Source: Asticcacaulis aquaticus
Lineage (GTDB): Bacteria; Pseudomonadota; Alphaproteobacteria; Caulobacterales; Caulobacteraceae
NCBI RefSeq assembly: GCF_028550415.1
Contig: NZ_JAQQKX010000008.1
Coordinates: forward strand, 124,001 to 188,000
Direction: 5' to 3'
DNA length: 64,000 nt
Under the pieces are notes generated by a model that was not told where the DNA came from, did not search any database, and saw only the letters and a program-made list of their open reading frames with translations. Below, piece after piece: positions 7,211 through 15,472 of this stretch; the stretch's first letter is position 1, and each line of letters starts with the position of its first letter. Both the position numbers and the translations under genes were made by a program.

Positions 7211-8611
7211 ATGTCCCTGCAAAATACGCCCCGTCTGGGTTTGCCCCTGCTCCAGTCCGGGCAGGCCCAGAAACACGTCACCCTCAATGAAAGTCTGTGG
7301 CGGCTGGAAGCGCTGGTCCAGGCCCGCGTCCTTAGCCGCGCGGTTGGCGCTCAACCGGACAGTCCCGCGGACGGCGAGGCCTATATCCTGCCGGAGGGGG
7401 CCGCGGGCGCCGCGTGGGATATGGCCGAAGCGGGGGATTTCGTCGTCTTTCAGGCCGGTTACTGGGAGCGGCTACCGGTGCCGGTTGGCGCGCTGGTCCA
7501 TGTCGCCGACGAAGACCGCTATTATCGGCGCGGTGTGTCGGGCTGGGCGGCTCTGCAATCGACCTTCGGCAGCCTGCAGAACCTCGACCGGCTCGGTGTC
7601 AGCGCCACCGCCGACGACAGCAATCGCCTGAGTGTCAACAGCCCGCAGGTCCTGTTCAATCACGCAGGCAGCCACAGCCGGGTCTTCGTCAACAAGGCCG
7701 GCAGCGACGACGACGCGGCGGTGGTGTAGCAAACCGCGTTCGGCACCCGCGCCATCGCCGGGCTTCTGGCCAATGACGTGCTGAGCGTGAAGATTTCCGG
7801 CGATGGGGCTGCATTCCATAAACGTCTGAGCCTGGGCGCGCGCGGTGCCGCCAACGGCGCGACCTTCTATGCTCAGAACGCCGACAATCCATACGGGGCG
7901 CAGCTCAATCTGGAAGTGGACGGCACGGCGACCGGGCAAACGGCGGCGCTCAGCTTCTATCCGAATTTCGGTGCCTATCCGGACGATATCGCCCCGCGTC
8001 GCTGCGCCGACCTGCTGGCGGGGTTCACCGGGATCTGGGGCACCGAATATCTGGCGGTAAAGGTCGGCAACGGCGGCGCGCCCAACGATTCGGGTGATCT
8101 GGGTATCGAAATCGCCCGCTTCACCCACGCCAGCGTGGACGCCGGACGCGACAATGCCGTGTCGATGGGGACGGCCGACCGGCGCTGGTCCGTCGTCTAT
8201 GCCGCGACGGGCACCATCAACACCTCGGATGCCCGCGACAAGATCGTCGATACAGGCGGCTCGGTGCGCCTGAGAACCGCCGCCCCGATGATCGTGGCGG
8301 CCGTTGATCCGGTCCTGTTCCGCTGGATCGATGGCGGCGAAGTCACAGAACCGACAGGCGAAACCGGGGCTGACGGCTGGCCGATCGTGCAGACGCGGCG
8401 CAAGGCGGGGCAGAGGCTGCACGCGGGCCTTCTGGCGCAGGACGTTCGCGCAGCGCTTGTGGCCGAAGGGCTCGATTTCGGCGTGTGGGGGCTGGACGAC
8501 ATCGACGATCCCGATAGCCGTCAGTGGCTGCGTCCCGATCAGCTTATTCCCGTCCTGTGGGCGGCGGTACAGGACGTGTCGGCGCGGGTGAAGGTGTTGG
8601 AGGAGCGGTAA
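7211..8611 (+). pseudogene. tail-fibre-like protein (DUF2793 plus S74 endosialidase-chaperone domain) interrupted by an amber codon
   Basis: One reading frame runs from ATG 7211 to TAA 8609-8611 with a single TAG at 7727-7729. Before it, 172 residues match the DUF2793 tail-associated module (LGLPLLQSGQAQKHVTLNES near the start). After it the same frame goes on as QTAFGTRAIAGLLAND and reaches a C-terminal domain of the peptidase S74/endosialidase chaperone type: TSDARDK, DPVLFRWIDGG, HAGLLAQDV and a final LRPDQLIPVLWAAVQDV helix. In full it would be 466 residues. CAG to TAG is the simplest cause. The downstream half has a GTG at 7778 but no clear ribosome site there. The absence of any other disabling change suggests a young mutation or possible suppression. 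It is most likely a prophage or gene-transfer-agent-like leftover. Confidence 0.75.
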
Positions 8612-8613
8612 AA

Positions 8614-8704
8614 ATGGCGAAGGCCCGGTCGTTTCCGAACCGGGCCATCATAGTGCCGTATGGCAGGATTGAACTGCCGACCTCAGCCTGACCAAGGACG
8701 CGCT
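8614..8704. repeat. direct repeat copy 1 (att-like, 3' part of tRNA-Thr)
   Basis: This 91-base stretch repeats 9410-9500 with about nine differences. It contains the GGCCCGG...CCGGGCC hairpin that follows tRNA-Thr and the last 55 or so bases of that tRNA. It is not a working tRNA because the anticodon 5' side, D arm and acceptor 5' strand are absent. It marks the far end of a former integration in tRNA-Thr. Confidence 0.85.
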
Positions 8705-8852
8705 AAGACTTGCTCAATCCCTTGCTCGATAAGGAAGTTCAAAGCGTCAATGTCTGTATATGCACGGATATTGTACGGATTTGCCAGCAAAGACGGATTA
8801 CACCGAGAGAAGGGCCGGGTGGGTTCGTTGTGAATTTTTAGGGGAGGGTTTA

Positions 8853-8889
8853 GGAGGCTCAAGCTGGAACATCCCCAGCCCGAGCCTCC
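8853..8889. repeat. hairpin downstream of tRNA-like gene
   Basis: GGAGGCTC at 8853-8860 pairs with GAGCCTCC at 8882-8889, with an inner CTGG/CCAG pair. It sits directly after the 3' end of the minus-strand tRNA-like sequence and may end its transcript, though no T-run follows on that strand. The stretch 8705-8852 contains nothing else I can name; on the minus strand a frame reads LANPYNIRAYTDIDALNFLI before the repeat, possibly the end of a lost element gene. Confidence 0.45.
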
Positions 8890-8892
8890 CCG

Positions 8893-8963
8893 ATCCATAA
8901 CAGGACTCGAACCTGTACCTCGACCTTCGTTAGGGGTCGGCTCTACCGTTAAGCTATATGGGT
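8893..8963 (-). tRNA. degenerate tRNA-like sequence inside the integration scar
   Basis: The minus strand folds as a 71-nt cloverleaf: acceptor ACCCATA/TATGGAT (one mismatch), D stem GCTT/GAGC, anticodon stem GACCC/AGGTC (one mismatch) with loop CTAACGA, and a perfect T arm ACAGG-TTCGAGT-CCTGT. Read literally the anticodon is AAC (valine-type). There is no encoded CCA. The mismatches and odd anticodon suggest a decayed or element-borne tRNA rather than a housekeeping one. Confidence 0.4.
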
Positions 8964-9010
8964 TCAACTACACGTAAATAGGTAGGCTCATTCGCAATTC
9001 AAGATGTGAG

Positions 9011-9409
9011 TTATTTTATTTTTCGATTTGCCGACTTGGCCTCGCCCCATATGTCGTCGATCGAGGCGCGCAGGTGGTCGCGATTGACGTGCGTGTAGCG
9101 CATGACCATGTCGAGTGACTTCCAGCCCCCCAATTCCATCAGCTTCGCTACGTCGCGGTTGGCCATGTAATGCCAGGTCGCCCATGTGTGGCGAAAAGTG
9201 TGCGGGGGGCAGTCGGTGACGCCCACGTTTTTGCATAGGGTGGTCCAGATTGTCTTAATCTGCCCGCCGTCCCGACTGGAAGGGTTCGCCGATCAGTTCG
9301 GCTTCCTTGGTGGGGTTCTTGGCCTTGGGGCCATTCTTCGGGCGCCGGAAGGCCCCACCGTCGCGATGGGGCAGATTCGCCAGCGCAGCGACGACGCGGG
9401 CCCCTAGAC
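9011..9409 (-). pseudogene. tyrosine recombinase (integrase) remnant, N-terminus lost and frameshifted
   Basis: The minus strand encodes the C-terminal catalytic part of a phage-type tyrosine integrase. The intact end has PPHTFRHTWATWHYM (the HxxR box), LGGWKSLDMVMRYTHVN (the W/H box and the tyrosine nucleophile). Upstream, in another frame, ARVVAALANLPHRDGGAFRR and FRRPKNGPKAKNPTKEAE clearly belong to the same protein, so a frameshift lies near 9261-9275. The N-terminal core-binding half is missing and the frame ends at the direct repeat next to tRNA-Thr. It cannot make an active enzyme. Confidence 0.85.
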
Positions 9410-9521
<112 letters not shown>

Positions 9522-9663
9522 TGAGCCGGTCCGAAAACCGGCTGAGGCGGGCGTCATAGCGAAGACCGTTCAAAACGCAAAGCAAAAAGTGCGCGAAACG
9601 ACGATTTATCCCTCGCTTTTTGTGGATGGCGCGCTAAATCGAGGCGATACACCGAGGCCCGTC

Positions 9664-9810
9664 ATGACCAACGACCCTAAAAAGAGCGAAAAAGACGAGA
9701 AGGCGGCCCGCGTCGCCGCGGCTCTGCGCGCCAATCTGCAACGCCGCAAGGCCGCCGCGCGCAAACCTGACCAAACCCCGCCGTCCACTAACGATAATGT
9801 CAGCGAATAG
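9664..9810 (+). CDS. small basic conserved protein upstream of murA
   Basis: A 48-residue protein with the pattern KSEKDEKAARVAAALRANL followed by QRRKAAARKPDQ. Short proteins with an ALRANLQRRKAQ-type core are frequent beside murA in alphaproteobacteria. It is helix-forming, highly charged and has no signal peptide. The ATG at 9664 is preferred; an upstream ATG at 9589 would add 25 residues that include no conserved pattern. Function is unknown. It lies 110 bases before murA on the same strand. Confidence 0.65.
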   Translation: MTNDPKKSEKDEKAARVAAALRANLQRRKAAARKPDQTPPSTNDNVSE

Positions 9811-9919
9811 CTTTCTTATTGCGCCATTTGCGTGGTGATGTAGAACCGCCTATTCAACCGATTGCCGTTATGAATCGCTTTCAGGCGAGGCGGCGCACCA
9901 ACGAAGATTAGGCGTACAT

Positions 9920-11221
9920 ATGGATCGCATTGCCCTGGAAGGCGGAACCCCGCTTCACGGAGACATCCCCGTCAGCGGAGCCAAGAACTCTGCCATCAAG
10001 CTGATGGCCGCGTCGCTGCTGACCTCCGAGCCGGTGCGCCTGACCAATATGCCGCGTCTTGCCGATACGCGCCTGCTGGGCCGTCTGCTTCAGCGCTTCG
10101 GCACGCAGATTACCGAGTCCATCGGCGATGACGGGCAGGAAACCCTGCTGCACACGCCGGAAATCACCTCCGCCTTTGCGCCGTATGATCTGGTGCGTCA
10201 GATGCGCGCCTCGTTCAACGTGCTAGGGCCGCTGCTGGCGCGGACCGGCCACGCCAAGGTGTCATTGCCCGGTGGCTGCACCATCGGCGCACGTCCGGTC
10301 GATCTGCACCTGAAAGCCCTTGAGGCGCTGGGTGCCCATATCGACATGCACGAAGGTTACGTCTTCGCTCAGGCCCCGCGCGGCCTGAAAGGGGCGGAGA
10401 TCGAATTCCCCTTCGTCAGCGTTGGCGCGACCGAACACGCCCTGATGGCGGCAACGCTCGCCCACGGCACGACGGTCTTCCACAATGCCGCCTGTGAACC
10501 TGAAATCGTCGACCTGGCCGAATGCCTGAACGCTATGGGGGCGAAGGTCAGCGGGGCCGGTACACCGACCATCACCGTCGAGGGCGTCGCTTCACTCAAG
10601 GGCACCGACTGGTCGGTCATCTGCGATCGCATCGAAGCGGGCACCTATGCGCTGGCGGCCGCCATGGCCGGGGGCGAAGTGCGCCTGACCAAGGTGCGTC
10701 CGGAACTGATCGGCATTCTGCTCGACAAGATGCGGCAGGCGGGTTGCGAGATCACCACGGGCGACAACACCGTGACCATCAAGCGCGGCCCGGGCCGTCT
10801 CAAGGCCGTCGACATCACCACCGAGGTCTATCCCGGCTTCGCTACGGATTTGCAGGCGCAGTTCATGGCCTTGATGACCCTGGCGGACGGCGAATCGACC
10901 GTGCGCGAGACGATCTTCGAGAACCGCTTCATGCACGTGCCGGAACTGAGCCGTCTGGGCGCCAGCATCTCGGTTCAGCACGGCGGCGAAGCGAAGGTCA
11001 CCGGCGTCGACGAACTGCGCGGGGCGCAGGTCATGGCCACCGATCTGCGCGCCTCGGCCTGTCTGATCATCGCCGGTCTGGCGGCCAAGGGTGAGACCAT
11101 CGTCAACCGCGTCTACCACCTCGATCGCGGCTTCGAGAACTTAGAGGGCAAGCTGTCGGCCTGCGGCGCGAAGATCCGCCGCCTCAAGGGCGACACGCCC
11201 ATCGAAGAGATCGACGAGTAA
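9920..11221 (+). CDS. murA: UDP-N-acetylglucosamine 1-carboxyvinyltransferase MurA
   Basis: The first committed enzyme of peptidoglycan synthesis: it transfers enolpyruvate from PEP to UDP-GlcNAc in the cytosol. The 433-residue length is normal. Seen are the N-terminal [16 protein letters not shown] with the catalytic Lys-Asn pair, the loop [15 protein letters not shown] whose Cys120 is the fosfomycin-sensitive residue, the [16 protein letters not shown] motif and the closing [15 protein letters not shown] and [13 protein letters not shown]. Everything needed for activity is present. It heads a tight run with DUF2948 and UPF0262 genes (gaps of 9 and 3 bases). Confidence 0.97.
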   Translation: MDRIALEGGTPLHGDIPVSGAKNSAIKLMAASLLTSEPVRLTNMPRLADTRLLGRLLQRFGTQITESIGDDGQETLLHTPEITSAFAPYDLVRQMRASFNVLGPLLARTGHAKVSLPGGCTIGARPVDLHLKALEALGAHIDMHEGYVFAQAPRGLKGAEIEFPFVSVGATEHALMAATLAHGTTVFHNAACEPEIVDLAECLNAMGAKVSGAGTPTITVEGVASLKGTDWSVICDRIEAGTYALAAAMAGGEVRLTKVRPELIGILLDKMRQAGCEITTGDNTVTIKRGPGRLKAVDITTEVYPGFATDLQAQFMALMTLADGESTVRETIFENRFMHVPELSRLGASISVQHGGEAKVTGVDELRGAQVMATDLRASACLIIAGLAAKGETIVNRVYHLDRGFENLEGKLSACGAKIRRLKGDTPIEEIDE

Positions 11222-11230
11222 GGCGCGCGG

Positions 11231-11683
11231 GTGTTCGGCTTTTTCAAAAAACCGCACAAACCCTTACGACTGCTGGCGCAGCACGCCGAAGACGTGCTGC
11301 CGCTGGCGGCGCTGCTTCAGGATGCCGCTCTGCGTGGCGACGACGTACATTACGATCAGCGTTCGCGTGCCCTGACCCTGCGCATGAACCGGTTCTGTCA
11401 TGAGCATCAAAGCCGTCAGCCGTTGCGCGCTAATTGCGCCTTGCAGATCGGCTCGATCACCGGGCTGAAATCGCGCGGTTTCGACCTGGCCAAACCACCG
11501 CACGGCATGGCACTGCTCGACCTCAGCCTTGAAGCGCTCGACGCCCCGGCCTATGTTGTCGGTCTGACCTTTGCGGGCAAATCGGCGGCGGAACTGCGCA
11601 TTGAGGTCGAGGCGCTCGATATTTTGTTCATGGATCTGGCGGCCCCGCACAGGGCGCGCTCCACCCCCAACCACCCGGTGTAA
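11231..11683 (+). CDS. DUF2948 family protein
   Basis: A 150-residue protein of the alphaproteobacterial DUF2948 family, recognised by the opening LRLLAQHAEDVLPLAALLQD, the central RMNRFCHEHQSR and SITGLKSRGFDL, and the ending LTFAGKSAAELRIEVEALDI then LFMDLAAP. No catalytic function is known. The start is GTG, nine bases after murA, so it is surely in the murA operon. In many relatives hisD stands between this gene and UPF0262; here hisD is missing from the run. Confidence 0.88.
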   Translation: MFGFFKKPHKPLRLLAQHAEDVLPLAALLQDAALRGDDVHYDQRSRALTLRMNRFCHEHQSRQPLRANCALQIGSITGLKSRGFDLAKPPHGMALLDLSLEALDAPAYVVGLTFAGKSAAELRIEVEALDILFMDLAAPHRARSTPNHPV

Positions 11684-11686
11684 GCT

Positions 11687-12142
11687 ATGAAAATCGCCCG
11701 TATCGAGATCGATCCCGACAGCCTGTCCTCGCCCTCGACCGAGGTCGAGCACGAACGTCAGGTGGCCATGTTCGACCTGATCGAAAAGAACAGCTTCAAG
11801 CCCGACGGCGGGACGGCGGACAAATACGACCTGCGTCTGGCCTATGAAGACGGGCGGCTGGTCTTCGACGTGACCGGCGAGGGCTACGCCAAGAAGATCA
11901 TGCTGTCGTTTACGCCGCTCAAGCCGATCATGAAAGACTATGCCATGATCTGCGAAAGCTATTACGAGGCGCTGAAAAACGCCACGGTAGGGCAGATTGA
12001 GTCGATCGATATGGGCCGTCGCGGCGTGCATAACGACGGCGCGGAGCTGCTGACCGAACGTCTGAGCGGCAAGATCGATATCGACCACGAAACCGCGCGT
12101 CGCCTGTTCACCCTGATCCACGCCCTGCATTTGCGGGCTTAA
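11687..12142 (+). CDS. UPF0262 family protein
   Basis: A 151-residue protein of the UPF0262 family, restricted largely to alphaproteobacteria. Marks include RIEIDPDSLSSPSTEVEHER, FDLIEKNSF, YDLRLAYEDGRLVFDV, LSFTPLKPIMKDYAMICESY and MGRRGVHNDGAELLTERL near residue 105-122. It is cytosolic with no known reaction. It follows DUF2948 by three bases and is followed by a macro-domain gene after five bases, so all are probably co-transcribed with murA. Confidence 0.92.
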   Translation: MKIARIEIDPDSLSSPSTEVEHERQVAMFDLIEKNSFKPDGGTADKYDLRLAYEDGRLVFDVTGEGYAKKIMLSFTPLKPIMKDYAMICESYYEALKNATVGQIESIDMGRRGVHNDGAELLTERLSGKIDIDHETARRLFTLIHALHLRA

Positions 12143-12147
12143 GTCCG

Positions 12148-12672
12148 GTGAGCGCGGCGGACCGGATCGAGATCGTCGTCGGCAATATCGTCACGCTCGA
12201 TGTCGATGCCATCGTCAACGCTGCCAATACGTCATTATTGGGCGGCGGGGGCGTCGATGGGGCTATCCACCGTGCCGCCGGTTCTGAACTGGTTCAGGAA
12301 TGCTATGGGCTGCATGGATGCAAGCCGGGTCAGGCCAAGCTAACCAAGGGGTATAAGCTTCCCGCAGGCCATGTCATCCACACGGTGGGGCCGGTCTGGA
12401 ATGGCGGCGACAAGGGCGAACCGGAAACGCTCAAGGCCTGTTACGTCAACAGCCTGACTATCGCTGCGGAAAAGCGATTTACGACTGTGGCGTTCCCGGC
12501 GATCTCGACCGGCATCTATCGCTATCCGCCGATGGCTGCCGCCGCGATTGCCTTGAAAACGACGCTGGCTTTTCTGCATGATCACGCATTTCCGCAACAG
12601 GTCATCTTCTGTTGTTTTGATCAGGAAATGCAGCGTGTCTATAGCGCCGCACTTCAGGAAATTTGCGCCTGA
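12148..12672 (+). CDS. macro-domain protein, probable O-acetyl-ADP-ribose deacetylase
   Basis: A 174-residue single macro domain of the YmdB/MacroD type, which binds ADP-ribose and hydrolyses O-acetyl-ADP-ribose or removes ADP-ribose from acidic residues. Diagnostic parts are VGNIVTLDVDAIVNAANTSL, LGGGGVDGAIHRAAG with the ligand-binding glycine loop, KPGQAKLTKGYKLPAGHVIH and AFPAISTGIYRYPP. The start is GTG. It ends with residues including FCCFDQEMQRVY. Its place in a murA/translation run is unusual; many relatives carry a low-molecular-weight phosphatase gene in this region. The transcript probably continues from UPF0262. Confidence 0.92.
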   Translation: MSAADRIEIVVGNIVTLDVDAIVNAANTSLLGGGGVDGAIHRAAGSELVQECYGLHGCKPGQAKLTKGYKLPAGHVIHTVGPVWNGGDKGEPETLKACYVNSLTIAAEKRFTTVAFPAISTGIYRYPPMAAAAIALKTTLAFLHDHAFPQQVIFCCFDQEMQRVYSAALQEICA

Positions 12673-12896
12673 CACGGATCGGTTCATGTTCGGTTCATCA
12701 ACATGGCAAAAGCGCCTCAATTGAGGTTAAATTGATGATATCCTTATGAAAAAGGCCAGAAATGGCCTTTAGCTCGGCGCAAAGCCGCCCCTTTACGTCT
12801 CCATATTCAACTCATCGAACGGGCATTGAACCCGTCGGTATTTAGCGCCTCCCAAGAGGGGCGCGGCACATGAATAAAGAGACTAAGGAGCCTATC
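12673..12896. promoter_or_regulatory. intergenic region with 12-bp palindrome and weak hairpin
   Basis: Between the macro-domain and outer-membrane genes lie the perfect palindrome CCTCAATTGAGG (12715-12726), a possible operator, and the hairpin AAAGGCCAGAAATGGCCTTT near 12752-12771, a possible weak terminator. No start-to-stop frame of interest is visible. Confidence 0.35.
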
Positions 12897-13424
12897 ATGA
12901 AGACCATGCTTTTTGCGACCGCCGCGATTGCCGCTGCCGCCTTCGGCGCGACCACCGCTTCCGCGCAGTCCCTTTCGCAGCCGCAAGTCTATGGCTCGAT
13001 GGGTGCGACCGCGACCGATAACAAGAACTCCGATTCCAGCCTGAACTCCATCAATGGCCGCGTCGGCGCCAAGTTGACTCCGCACTTCGGTGTCGAGGGC
13101 GAACTGGCCGCCGGGACCAACGGCGACTCGACCAATTCGGGCCGTTACAAGCTGACCAACAAGAAGGCCGCCTATGCCGTGGGCTTCGTACCGGTGAGCG
13201 ATAAGGTCGATCTGATCGGTCGCGTGGGTGTCTCGGACACCAAGCTTAAGAAGTACAATAACCAAGCCATTGCCGAAGACGGCACCGCGCTTGATGTCGG
13301 CGTCGGCGCTCAGGTCCACCTGAACGACTCCTACGCCATCCGCGGCGACTATACCCGCTCGTCGTTCAAGGACGACAAGGGCGACGCCGACAACGTGACC
13401 GTCAGCGTCGTGAAGAAGTTCTAA
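12897..13424 (+). CDS. small outer-membrane beta-barrel protein
   Basis: A 175-residue exported protein. A Sec signal peptide (about residues 1-24, ending TTASAQ) is followed by alternating hydrophobic/polar strands, and the protein ends in FKDDKGDADNVTVSVVKKF with a terminal phenylalanine, the classic outer-membrane barrel signature. It resembles OmpA-like or opacity-type eight-stranded porin domains (YGSMGATATDN, NGRVGAKLTPHFGVEGEL, YAVGFVPVSDKVDLIGRVG, IRGDYTRSSF). The ATG at 12897 follows the strong AAGGAG site; the ATG at 12870 is less likely. A terminator follows at 13479. Probably a monocistronic envelope gene. Confidence 0.85.
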   Translation: MKTMLFATAAIAAAAFGATTASAQSLSQPQVYGSMGATATDNKNSDSSLNSINGRVGAKLTPHFGVEGELAAGTNGDSTNSGRYKLTNKKAAYAVGFVPVSDKVDLIGRVGVSDTKLKKYNNQAIAEDGTALDVGVGAQVHLNDSYAIRGDYTRSSFKDDKGDADNVTVSVVKKF

Positions 13425-13478
13425 TTTCTTCCAGTTCTCGCCTGAGTGCGCTCCTCAGGCCATCAGGCGAAACTTAAG

Positions 13479-13510
13479 GGCGGTGTCTCCGAAAGGCGGC
13501 ACCGCCTTTT
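13479..13510 (+). terminator. intrinsic terminator after the outer-membrane protein gene
   Basis: GGCGGTGTCTCCGAAAGGCGGCACCGCC forms a GGCGGTG/CACCGCC stem, followed by TTTT. It separates the barrel gene from infA. Confidence 0.75.
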
Positions 13511-13626
13511 GCTGTCCGTTTTAGGCCTTTCCTCAAAACCCGTTTGGGTATAAAGGGAGCGCCACGATTTTACCGGGCGCTGCCGTGTGGCAGATTCGCC
13601 TGTTTTTCCTGTTATTGTGGGACCGA

Positions 13627-13848
13627 ATGGCAAAAGAAGAACTTTTGGAGTTTGCGGGCGTTGTGGTTGAACTGCTGCCGAACGCGACCTTTCGCGTGAA
13701 GCTCGAAGACTCCGGGCACGAAATCATCGCGCATACCGCGGGCAAGATGCGCAAGAACCGCATCCGCGTGCTGGCCGGCGACAAGATCATGGTCGAAATG
13801 ACCCCTTACGACCTGACCAAGGGTCGCATCACCTATCGCTTTAAGTAA
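13627..13848 (+). CDS. infA: translation initiation factor IF-1
   Basis: A 73-residue S1/OB-fold protein that binds the 30S A site during initiation. The sequence [20 protein letters not shown], then [37 protein letters not shown] and [15 protein letters not shown] matches IF-1 along its full length. The ATG at 13627 gives the exact family N-terminus. The maf gene follows after 11 bases, and RNase E/G and yacG come next, the usual alphaproteobacterial infA cluster. Confidence 0.98.
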   Translation: MAKEELLEFAGVVVELLPNATFRVKLEDSGHEIIAHTAGKMRKNRIRVLAGDKIMVEMTPYDLTKGRITYRFK

Positions 13849-13859
13849 GGAGGGCGCGC

Positions 13860-14429
13860 ATGGCGCCCTTTATTCTGGCCAGCGCCAGTCCCCGCCGCGT
13901 GGATTTGCTGGCCCAGATCGGGTTGAAGCCCGATCGGATTATCGCTTCCGACATCGATGAAACCCCGCTCAAGGGGGAGACGCCGCGCGAACTGGCGCTG
14001 CGTCTGTCGCGCGCCAAGGCCGAGGCCGTGGCGTCGTCGTTTGGCGCGCCCGCCTTTGTGCTGGCCGCCGATACGGTGGTCGGCGTCGGCCGCCGCATCC
14101 TGCCCAAGGCCGAGAGCGAGGCCGAGGTGCGGGCGTGCCTCGAACTTCTGTCGGGCCGCAATCACCGCGTCTTTACCGGGGTCGCCCTGATGTCGGCGAA
14201 GGGCCTGTCGCATAAGGTCGTCGAGACGCGCCTGCTGTTCAAACGCCTGAGCGCTGCCGATATCGACGGCTATATCGCGTCGGGCGAAGGAATCGGCAAG
14301 GCGGGCGGCTACGGCATTCAGGGCCGCGCCGGGGCCTTTGTCATCCATATCAACGGCTCCTTCCCGTCGGTGGTCGGCCTCCCGACCTACGAAACGGCGC
14401 TGATGCTGAGCGGGGCGGGCTACCGTTGA
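13860..14429 (+). CDS. maf: Maf family nucleoside triphosphate pyrophosphatase
   Basis: A 189-residue Maf protein, a cytosolic pyrophosphatase acting on modified or canonical nucleoside triphosphates. Marks are LASASPRRVDLLAQIGL at the N-terminus, ETPLKGETPRELALRLSRAK, FVLAADTVV with the catalytic Asp, GRNHRVFTGVAL and the YIASGEGIGKAGGYGIQGRAG loop (given in part). Subfamily cannot be fixed with certainty; the GKAGGYGIQG form fits the dTTP/UTP-type (YhdE) group. It begins 11 bases after infA and overlaps the next gene by four bases. Confidence 0.95.
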   Translation: MAPFILASASPRRVDLLAQIGLKPDRIIASDIDETPLKGETPRELALRLSRAKAEAVASSFGAPAFVLAADTVVGVGRRILPKAESEAEVRACLELLSGRNHRVFTGVALMSAKGLSHKVVETRLLFKRLSAADIDGYIASGEGIGKAGGYGIQGRAGAFVIHINGSFPSVVGLPTYETALMLSGAGYR

Positions 14430-15454
14430 AACTCTTCTATGAGGCCCGCTTTGGTCTGGCCCGCGCCTGTGTGGTGCAGAATGGTCAGCCGTGGCTCTAT
14501 GCCGAAGGCCGCGTCGATGATCCGTCGCTGTGCCTGTGGGGTGTGCGCTCGGTCGCCCGCCTGACCGCCAAGACGGGCGGCGTCGGTTTCCTTAAACTGG
14601 CCGACGGTTCTGAGGCCATGCTCGACCTGCCCAAAGACGTAACCCTGAACGAAGGCGCGGCGATCGAGGTCGAAATCGCCGCCGAGGCGCGCGCCGAAAA
14701 GCGCCCTCGGGCCCGCTATATCGGCCCCGGCGATACACCACGTCGGGTGTCGACGCCGCTCGATCTCAAGGGCCGTCTGATGGCGCAGGCGCGGCACCTG
14801 ATCGACCCGAAAGCGACGTTTGACCTGATCGAGGGTGAGGACGCCATCGACGCGCTCGATATCGCCGAGGCTCAGGCGCTCAACCCCAGTACAGATTTAC
14901 CCGATGGCGCGTTTCTCACCATCGAGCCGACGCGGGCGCTGATCGCCTGCGATGTCGACCTTGGCGGGGCGGGGGAGGGGCTGGCCAGAGCCCCGAAGCA
15001 GGCCATCAAGGCGACCAACGAACGCGCGCTTTCCGAAGTCGCCCGTCGGCTGAGGCTGGCCAATCTGGCGGGTCTGGTCGTGGTCGATCTGATCGGCTCT
15101 AAACATAACGGTGAGAAACTGACCGGCATTCTGCGCGACGCCTTTGCGACCGAGGGGCCGCGTATCATCTCCGGACCGATCACGCGTTTCGGGACATACG
15201 AATTCACGCGTCCCTGGGGGGCTGCGCCGATAAACGACCCCGGCACGGCAAGCCTGCGTGCGGCCCGGCGCCTGTTGTGGCAGGCCGTAGCCGAGGCGCG
15301 CTCGGACGCCGGAGCCATGTTCATCCTGCGTGCGCCGCAGCTTGTGGCCAGCGTCGTGCGTCAATGCCTAAAGGACAGCCTCGACCCCCTGTCACCGCGC
15401 CTGAGCGTCGAGGTCGTGGACCGTGCGGACGCGACGGTTGTCCGCGCGCGTTGA
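14426..15454 (+). CDS. ribonuclease E/G family protein, short form
   Basis: A 342-residue member of the RNase E/G family, well short of RNase G (about 490). The N-terminal 90 residues replace the S1 domain. The catalytic core keeps FLTIEPTRALIACDVDLGG and LAGLVVVDLIGSKHNGEKL, which carry the two metal-binding aspartates. The Zn-link CPxCxG and the small tetramerisation domain that normally follow are absent, so it may act as a monomer or dimer. The start is TTG overlapping maf. Short relatives next to maf and yacG occur widely in alphaproteobacteria, so this is probably a normal lineage form rather than a truncation. Confidence 0.85.
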   Translation: MKLFYEARFGLARACVVQNGQPWLYAEGRVDDPSLCLWGVRSVARLTAKTGGVGFLKLADGSEAMLDLPKDVTLNEGAAIEVEIAAEARAEKRPRARYIGPGDTPRRVSTPLDLKGRLMAQARHLIDPKATFDLIEGEDAIDALDIAEAQALNPSTDLPDGAFLTIEPTRALIACDVDLGGAGEGLARAPKQAIKATNERALSEVARRLRLANLAGLVVVDLIGSKHNGEKLTGILRDAFATEGPRIISGPITRFGTYEFTRPWGAAPINDPGTASLRAARRLLWQAVAEARSDAGAMFILRAPQLVASVVRQCLKDSLDPLSPRLSVEVVDRADATVVRAR

Positions 15455-15472
15455 GACGCATATATAAAGAAA

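Noticed and set aside
7727-7729. TAG as pyrrolysine or selenocysteine codon
   Set aside because: The position aligns best with glutamine, no pyl genes are seen, and selenocysteine uses TGA.
7730-8611. Separate gene starting at GTG 7778
   Set aside because: No ribosome site, and the upstream frame joins it perfectly through the TAG; it is the second half of the interrupted gene.
8683-8967. 94-codon minus-strand frame in the tRNA-Thr scar
   Set aside because: It runs through the tRNA-like sequence and the direct repeat. Only a short part looks protein-like, so it is mentioned as a possible remnant but not called.
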